A DNA stretch of 12,561 bases from Ignavibacteria bacterium (GTDB lineage: Bacteria; Bacteroidota; Ignavibacteria; Ignavibacteriales; Ignavibacteriaceae), in contig JAOTUT010000019.1 in NCBI GenBank assembly GCA_029863735.1, forward strand, positions 1 to 12,561. The letters run 5' to 3'. The translations under genes were made by a program, and so were the position numbers. Each line of letters starts with the position of its first letter. The stretch's first letter is position 1. Below are positions 6,911 to 12,561 of the stretch, one piece after another. Under the pieces are notes generated by a model that did not search any database, had not been told where the DNA came from, and saw only the letters and a list, made by a program, of their open reading frames with translations.

Positions 6911-8187
6911 AATCGAGATTAAAAATAATTCACTGGATAATTTTTCTTTGGCTGTTAGTAGTCATATTCAGATTTGATTTAATAATTGATTATCTCTCTT
7001 TGATTTTAAGTTACATCAGTCTGCTTTTTACTGATACTTTTTCTGCGTTTGCAGTTCTAAGATTTAGCTTTGTTGATGGATCTTTATCTACTCTTCTTTT
7101 TCTTTTGATTATTCCAATGACACTATATTTTAGAAAAAAATTACGCTTCATCACAGGCAAACTGAATTTCTCTTTCGCTTTTCTGGTATCACTCATTTTT
7201 GTTTTTCTGTTTGCGCCAATTATCTCAAATGAGAATCCTGAATTCTCGAAAAATCTATCTGTAACAAAACTACTTCCACCGTTGAGTTCTGTAAAACAGA
7301 TTGAGTTAAAATCTGATAAAGGGCAGAAATTATCTGAAGTTGAAACTTTTCGAGTTAATTCAGAAAGTATTATCAAACCGCCATTTAATAACAATATAAT
7401 GTTTGCGGATAGTGTAGTTATTTCAGATCAAGTTGTCTATTATCAAAAAAATGAAGCTTATGAAGTTGAAAGAGATTTGTTGATTAATAAAGCTGGAATT
7501 CCTGTTATCGAAGAAAAATTTTATTTACTTGGTACCGATGAGTTTGGAAGAGATTTATTTTCCAGACTTATTTATGGAACTCGTATTTCTATTACTGTTG
7601 GATTAGGGGCAGTCGTTCTATCATTTATTATAGGCATTATTTTAGGATTCATCGCAGGTTATCGGGGTGGTTTATTTGATATATTGCTTAATCGCTTTAC
7701 CGAAATGTTTTTAGCTTTTCCTGTAATTTATCTTATTGTATTAATCTTAGCTTTGTTTGGCAGTTCAATCTTATCAATCATAATTGTTTTGGGAATTTCT
7801 GGCTGGATGAGCTTATTTAAAATTGTAAAGAGTGAGGTTCTATCTATCAAACAAAAAGATTTCTTTTCAACAGCGGAACTTGTTGGTTTGAATAAGCTTC
7901 AATTATTATCAAGAGAAATATTACCTGTAATTTTGGCTCCGGTTTTAGTAAACCTGGTTTTTCTTTTCAGCAATGTAGTGCTTGCCGAAGCTGCTTTGAG
8001 TTATCTTGGGCTTGGAACAGGCAATACTTATCCTTCCTGGGGTTCAATGATAAGTTCAGGGCAGGAGTACATTACTAAAGCCTGGTGGCTTATTGCTTTT
8101 CCGGGATTAGGTTTAATATTAACATTATACACTTTTAACTCATCAGGAAGAATGCTCGGTAAAGTATTTAATCCAAGAATAAAATAA
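6907..8187 (+). CDS. Peptide-type ABC transporter permease (DppC/OppC-like), extended
   Basis: This is the second permease of the importer, with 426 residues against about 280-310 for most DppC proteins. The C-terminal half is canonical: LLGTDEFGRDLFSRLIYGTR (207-226), five membrane segments, a coupling loop TAELVGLNKLQLLSREILP (322-340) and the family end motif EAALSYLGLG with PSWGSMI. Two regions are extra. The N-terminus holds about three additional hydrophobic segments (roughly 8-22, 24-42 and 58-76) before the usual first membrane helix (88-106). The extracytoplasmic stretch between that helix and LLGTDEFGRD is about 100 residues (107-206), roughly twice the usual size. The start is TTG at 6907, overlapping the previous stop in TTGA and preceded by AAAGGA. 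The gene ends in TAATG, which overlaps the kinase start by one base. Confidence 0.9.
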   Translation: MKSRLKIIHWIIFLWLLVVIFRFDLIIDYLSLILSYISLLFTDTFSAFAVLRFSFVDGSLSTLLFLLIIPMTLYFRKKLRFITGKLNFSFAFLVSLIFVFLFAPIISNENPEFSKNLSVTKLLPPLSSVKQIELKSDKGQKLSEVETFRVNSESIIKPPFNNNIMFADSVVISDQVVYYQKNEAYEVERDLLINKAGIPVIEEKFYLLGTDEFGRDLFSRLIYGTRISITVGLGAVVLSFIIGIILGFIAGYRGGLFDILLNRFTEMFLAFPVIYLIVLILALFGSSILSIIIVLGISGWMSLFKIVKSEVLSIKQKDFFSTAELVGLNKLQLLSREILPVILAPVLVNLVFLFSNVVLAEAALSYLGLGTGNTYPSWGSMISSGQEYITKAWWLIAFPGLGLILTLYTFNSSGRMLGKVFNPRIK

Positions 8188-11100
8188 TGATAAATACCCG
8201 CTACGAAATAATTAAGAAACTGGGGGAGGGGAGAAGTACCGTTTATCTTTGTAATGATATTGAAGCTACTGATGAGAAGTATGCAATAAAAATTCTTCCT
8301 TCTGATGCAGACAATTATGAAAAAGAGTTTTTTATTAATGAGTATTTTACTCTTCAAAGACTGGAACATCCAAATATTATAAAAGCCTACGAATTAGGTG
8401 CTGTCTTTAAAACTGATGGTGAAGAGGGAATAGAGACTGGTTCAACTTTTATTGTATTGGAATATTTTGAAGGCGAAGAATTACTTTCCTCAAATGTAAT
8501 CAGCAATGAGGCTAATCTCAAAGAAATTGTTAAACAAATTTGTACTGCTCTTTATTACCTTCATCAGTCAAAATATATTTATTATGATCTTAAACCAGAG
8601 AACATTCTTGTTTCGTTAAAAGATAATTTCCCACAGTTAAGATTGATCGACCTTGGTCTTGCCGAATATTCTCCAGCTCCATCAAAGTACGAAATCAAAG
8701 GAACAACGCACTACATTGCTCCTGAACTGCTAAAAAAAGAAAAACACAATCATTCTGTGGATCTTTATTCACTTGGAATGATAATGTACCAGATTATTTA
8801 TAATAAGTTTCCATTTAATGCGAAGGTTGAGCTTGATGTTTATAAATCTGCTATAGAAGATGATTTCGATTTTCCAACGACTTCACATTTTTCTCAGGAA
8901 TTAATTAGTGTTGTTAAAAAGTTGTTGGAAAAAGACCTTAATCAAAGATATTCATCAGCCTTAGCAATAATCAAGGATTTGGGCTTTCCGATTAGTGTAG
9001 AGATCAGTGAAGAATTTTTACCTGCCAAAATTTATTCTTGTCGTGATTCTGTCATTAACCAATTGTCTGCATACATTGAAGATCAAGACAGTACAGCAGT
9101 TTTTACAATTAAAGGGTTTGAAGGTGTTGGCAAATCATCATTGCTAAATAAAATACACGAACTTTACCGGCAGGCTTTACTCGTCTCAGATGTTAAAGGA
9201 AAATCCGTTGAAGAATTAATTCGTTACCTTTTAAGACAAATTATTTTTTCAGAATCTGTTTATCCGAAACTTTCAGAAAAAGATAAATTATTTCTCCTGC
9301 AGCAGCTTGATTTAAGTCCGAAAGAAATTATTAATGAGTTCAAAACTTCTGTGGCAATAATTTCTTCAAATTGTAAATTCATTCTGCTAATTGATGATAT
9401 AAATTTATATGATCAACTTGTAAGTAACCTGATGTTGAATATTATTCCAATTCTTCAGGTAAATAATGTTAAAGTCATAGTAACTGAATCCTCAGAGCAT
9501 GAATTCCTGTCAGTTAATATTAATAACCGCAAAGAACTTACTTTAGGTCCTTTTGTTGATCAGGAATTAGTAACTTTTTTAGAAGAGAGTTATAGTTCGG
9601 ATTTCCCCCGGGAAAAGATAAAAAACCTTATAATTAAAAACGCTGATCTAATCCCGGGAAATATTAAATCGTTCATCAAAGATTTAATTCTTTTCGAAAT
9701 ACTGAAATTCTCAGAAAAAGGAGTAATCTTTTCTGATAACGAAGATAAGCTTTCGTCCATAACTGAAGCACATTTTGCTGTTTATGATTTAAGACTGACC
9801 AACCTTTCAAGGAAAGAACTAATTGCAGTGCAACTTCTGTCAGCAATTGACGTTTACATTGACTCTAATACCTTATCGATTCTTCTCGGATTAAGCAGAG
9901 AAGAAGTTGATAAAATGATTTTCAATCTTCAATTCAACAACATAACACAAAAATTCATTTCCGGACAGACACTAATTTTCACATCTGAGGCAATCAAGAA
10001 ATATATTTATGCATCGATTGAAAACAAGAAAAAGCTGCATCACAATATCGCCATAAAACTCACCAGGAAACTCCCTTCTTTTAACCGCCTGGAGTCTGCA
10101 AGGCAGTACGAATTAGCTGGTGAATTTGAAATGTGCTACAAGATAACGATGGAAGAACTTAAGGATGCTGAACTGCACTCAACATTCACTTATATGCAAA
10201 TGTTACTCAGTCATTTGGTGGAACTTCCTGTTAAACAGGAATTGATTGATTCAGCAAAAATTAAACTGAGTGAAGTCTATTTGAAACTTGGAGATGTGCA
10301 ATCATCACTGAATACAATTAAAGAGTTAAAGAATACGCTGCCTGAAACAAAGATCGATAGTAAATTATACTTTATAGAGGGAAGCGCACTAATTGCTTCT
10401 GGTGAGTATGACGCTGGTAAACGCGTAATGTCTGACCTCCTTAAGAAAATCAAAGATGTTAATGAGAAGAACCGATTAAAAGTTGAATTAGCTTATGCTG
10501 ATTTTGAGCTTAAGATGTATAATGAAGCTAACGAACAGTGTGATCATCTTCTCAACAACAAAAATCTTTTTCCGGAGTTAAAAGGACGCTGTTATAATTT
10601 AAAAGGAATGATTTATATATATCAAAGCAATGAATTGAATTCAGCTCTTGAAAATTTCATAAAAGCAAAATCTCAATTTGTTGAATCAAATCAGCCTGTC
10701 CGCATAGCAGGTGCAGAAGTAAATATTGGAAATGTATTTAACATACTTTCAAATTATGAAAAGGCCGAAGAGCATTTACAAAATGCTTCTAAAATTAATC
10801 AGTCAATCGGCAATCTTGATCAGGAGGGATTGCTTTTGCAAAACTTAGGGATATTTTACTTTAATCGGCAGAAATTTGATTCTGCAATTCAATCATATCA
10901 AAAAGCAATAAAGATATTTTTAAGTATAGGAAATGATTTAAGCAGGGGACTAGTTCTTTGGGACCTTGGGGAAATTTATATTACCATTTGTGAGTATGAA
11001 AAAGCCCTAAATTCATTGAATGAAGCTCAGCATCTATTTGAACAAATGAACAATTATTCTGAATTATCAGATGTATTGATTATGAAAGGAAAGTTATTTT

Positions 11101-11756
11101 ATAAGATCGGAGCATTTCAAAAACTAGAAGAAATTTTGGAAAGTTTTCAGATTAGTTATTCTAACCATAATCTTCAAGAGAGTCACCAAATTTTTCAAAA
11201 ATTGTTAATTCAATTGAGGTCTTTTTACAAAGAGAAAAAAATTTCAGTGGTTGAATTAATATCAATTCGAAAAGAGATGATCATGAGAAAAGACTATCAT
11301 AACTTTGTAGAGGTCATAAACATACTTGTCCAGTTTTATATCCATAAGAGGTTGTACCAGGAAGCCATTAAAGAACTTTATAGTCCAGAACTTATTGAAT
11401 TATGCTCACAAAATTCTATATTGGAAGCACAAAGAGAATATTTTTTAGGAATTATTTCTAAAAACATAAAATCAGATAAACTTTTGCCACCATTGGTATA
11501 TTTTGAAAAAGCATATGATTTAATAAAGGATGAGTATATAAACGAATTGACCTGGAAAGTTTTATTTGAAATTTCGGAATTATACATTGAAAGGGGCAAC
11601 CTCACTAAAGCAAAGTATTTTGTTACGTATAGCAGGGAGTTGATCTATTTTATAGCGGAAAAAATAGAATCACCACACTTACGGGCAGCTTATTTACGAA
11701 ATGGTGAAAGAATGTACACTTTAAAGAAATTAGAAAGTTTTTATCCTTCAAATTAG
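8187..11756 (+). CDS. Ser/Thr protein kinase - NTPase - TPR multidomain signalling protein
   Basis: This 1189-residue cytoplasmic regulator has three parts. An N-terminal eukaryotic-like kinase (about 6-265) has glycine loop GEGRSTVY (13-20), ATP-binding K35 in YAIK, catalytic D134 and N139 in YYDLKPEN, metal-binding D155 in a DLG variant of DFG, and TTHYIAPE (173-180). The usual HRD reads YYD, so it is a non-RD kinase whose catalytic Asp is kept. A central P-loop NTPase (about 280-620) has Walker A GFEGVGKSS (310-318) and Walker B ILLIDD (399-404), like the AAA_16/STAND modules of PknK-type kinases. The rest is helical, with clear TPR repeats at about 798-832, 843-872, 882-911 and 921-951. 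No membrane segment was seen. The start is coupled to the permease stop (TAATG), and the sigma-54 activator follows after 3 nt. It probably senses a cue through the TPR/NTPase part and phosphorylates or binds a regulator. The partner is not proven. Confidence 0.9.
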   Translation: MINTRYEIIKKLGEGRSTVYLCNDIEATDEKYAIKILPSDADNYEKEFFINEYFTLQRLEHPNIIKAYELGAVFKTDGEEGIETGSTFIVLEYFEGEELLSSNVISNEANLKEIVKQICTALYYLHQSKYIYYDLKPENILVSLKDNFPQLRLIDLGLAEYSPAPSKYEIKGTTHYIAPELLKKEKHNHSVDLYSLGMIMYQIIYNKFPFNAKVELDVYKSAIEDDFDFPTTSHFSQELISVVKKLLEKDLNQRYSSALAIIKDLGFPISVEISEEFLPAKIYSCRDSVINQLSAYIEDQDSTAVFTIKGFEGVGKSSLLNKIHELYRQALLVSDVKGKSVEELIRYLLRQIIFSESVYPKLSEKDKLFLLQQLDLSPKEIINEFKTSVAIISSNCKFILLIDDINLYDQLVSNLMLNIIPILQVNNVKVIVTESSEHEFLSVNINNRKELTLGPFVDQELVTFLEESYSSDFPREKIKNLIIKNADLIPGNIKSFIKDLILFEILKFSEKGVIFSDNEDKLSSITEAHFAVYDLRLTNLSRKELIAVQLLSAIDVYIDSNTLSILLGLSREEVDKMIFNLQFNNITQKFISGQTLIFTSEAIKKYIYASIENKKKLHHNIAIKLTRKLPSFNRLESARQYELAGEFEMCYKITMEELKDAELHSTFTYMQMLLSHLVELPVKQELIDSAKIKLSEVYLKLGDVQSSLNTIKELKNTLPETKIDSKLYFIEGSALIASGEYDAGKRVMSDLLKKIKDVNEKNRLKVELAYADFELKMYNEANEQCDHLLNNKNLFPELKGRCYNLKGMIYIYQSNELNSALENFIKAKSQFVESNQPVRIAGAEVNIGNVFNILSNYEKAEEHLQNASKINQSIGNLDQEGLLLQNLGIFYFNRQKFDSAIQSYQKAIKIFLSIGNDLSRGLVLWDLGEIYITICEYEKALNSLNEAQHLFEQMNNYSELSDVLIMKGKLFYKIGAFQKLEEILESFQISYSNHNLQESHQIFQKLLIQLRSFYKEKKISVVELISIRKEMIMRKDYHNFVEVINILVQFYIHKRLYQEAIKELYSPELIELCSQNSILEAQREYFLGIISKNIKSDKLLPPLVYFEKAYDLIKDEYINELTWKVLFEISELYIERGNLTKAKYFVTYSRELIYFIAEKIESPHLRAAYLRNGERMYTLKKLESFYPSN

Positions 11757-11759
11757 ACT

Positions 11760-12561
11760 ATGTCAGAAGGGCAATATAATATAAAAGTTTTTTCAGATTC
11801 AGAGGACCTGGTTTCCATTACTTCTGCTCTTAAGCAATTGGAGCTAAAAGGATTTCAACTGAACATATCATTTCCATCGGAACTTGATTTAGATAATAAT
11901 GATATAATAATTCTAAAAATTCAATCTCTCGACTCAACTTTATTTAAGAATGCACTAAAAGCAAGAAGAGGGAAAACAAATAAATTTATTGTAGTCATAA
12001 GCAACTCAGATGCTTTACTCGTGACTTCACTATTAAAGCAGGGATTCTTAGATATTTTTGTCTTTCCTTACGAGGTACTTAAATTCACTTCATATCTTGC
12101 CGAAGTAATTGCTAACAAATCATACATCACAGAAGTTAGTCGCATTGGAACATTTGGTATGAATCGCCATGGTATCAAATCAATTATTGGTGATTCAGAA
12201 AAACTTTTAAGAGCTTTAGAGTTGGCAAGCAAAGTTTCAGAAAAAAGTAATTCAAATGTTTTAGTACTTGGTGAAACCGGTACAGGTAAAGGATTATTTG
12301 CAAGAGCTATTCATAATAATGGTCCTGCAAATCAGTTCCCATTTATTGATATAGTCTGTACGGCTATACCTGAAAATTTGTTGGAGTCAGAGTTGTTTGG
12401 TTATGAAGCAGGTGCATTCACTGATGCCCGAACCAGAAAAGTCGGTTTATTTGAACTCGCTGAAAGAGGGACACTCTTTCTCGATGAAATTGGTGATCTA
12501 AGTTTTAATATCCAGACCAAGTTATTGAGAGCTGTTGAAAAGAAAGTTATAAAAAGATTAG
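11760..12561 (+). CDS. Sigma-54-dependent transcriptional activator with degenerate receiver domain (3' partial)
   Basis: The first 267 residues of an NtrC-type bacterial enhancer-binding protein are present, and the frame runs off the window. Residues about 6-120 fold like a response-regulator receiver, but the phospho-acceptor position holds lysine (DIIILKIQ, K53) and the conserved KP motif reads FP (VFPYE, 101-105), so Asp phosphorylation is not expected. From about residue 141 the sigma-54 AAA+ domain starts with SIIGDSEKLLRAL. Walker A is GETGTGKG (171-178), the sigma-54-contacting loop reads GAFTDA (218-223) instead of GAFTGA, and Walker B is TLFLDEIG (238-245). A C-terminal DNA-binding helix-turn-helix is expected beyond the window. 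The ATG is 3 nt after the kinase stop with no clear ribosome site, so it is probably translated with the kinase. It should activate sigma-54 promoters, with control by the adjacent kinase as a hypothesis. Confidence 0.92.
   Translation, partial: MSEGQYNIKVFSDSEDLVSITSALKQLELKGFQLNISFPSELDLDNNDIIILKIQSLDSTLFKNALKARRGKTNKFIVVISNSDALLVTSLLKQGFLDIFVFPYEVLKFTSYLAEVIANKSYITEVSRIGTFGMNRHGIKSIIGDSEKLLRALELASKVSEKSNSNVLVLGETGTGKGLFARAIHNNGPANQFPFIDIVCTAIPENLLESELFGYEAGAFTDARTRKVGLFELAERGTLFLDEIGDLSFNIQTKLLRAVEKKVIKRL

Noticed and set aside
1..12561. tRNA, rRNA, CRISPR arrays, insertion sequences or attachment sites
   Set aside because: No direct-repeat arrays, transposase motifs, cloverleaf-like segments or rRNA signatures were seen on reading; nearly all of the window is coding.

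Overview
The window looks like an AT-rich chromosomal segment from a member of the Fibrobacteres-Chlorobi-Bacteroidetes (FCB) superphylum, most plausibly Ignavibacteria or a relative. The reasons are a type IX secretion (T9SS) C-terminal sorting domain with the YPNPFNPSTKI signature, low GC outside the first 1.5 kb, mostly weak or absent Shine-Dalgarno sequences, and the protein style. The organism assignment is inference; no rRNA or other marker gene is present.

Layout. (1) Positions 2-1789, plus strand: the 3' part of a secreted FG-GAP/VCBS repeat protein ending in a T9SS sorting domain. Its repeat region is strikingly GC-rich, and the composition switches abruptly to AT-rich just before the sorting domain. 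A rho-independent terminator follows at 1818-1851. (2) Positions 4177 down to 1870, minus strand: a three-gene unit made of two short Opp/Dpp-type ABC ATPases (14-nt overlap) and a TerC-family membrane protein. (3) An 83-bp divergent intergenic region (4178-4260) with a candidate promoter and a small inverted repeat. (4) Positions 4261 to beyond 12561, plus strand: a tightly packed unit of a peptide-type solute-binding lipoprotein, two permeases (the second unusually long), a 1189-residue Ser/Thr kinase-NTPase-TPR protein, and the start of a sigma-54 enhancer-binding protein with a degenerate receiver domain, cut by the window end.

How the genes fit together. The binding protein, two permeases and two ATPases make a complete ABC peptide-type importer, split across a divergent promoter region. 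The plus-strand genes overlap by 8, 4 and 1 nt and then have a 3-nt gap, so the kinase and the sigma-54 activator are very likely co-transcribed with the importer. The most interesting proposal is that importer, large kinase/NTPase/TPR sensor and phosphorylation-site-less sigma-54 activator form one nutrient- or peptide-sensing module. This is inferred from gene order only. No sigma-54 promoter (-24 GG / -12 GC) was visible in the divergent region, so the activator's targets probably lie elsewhere.
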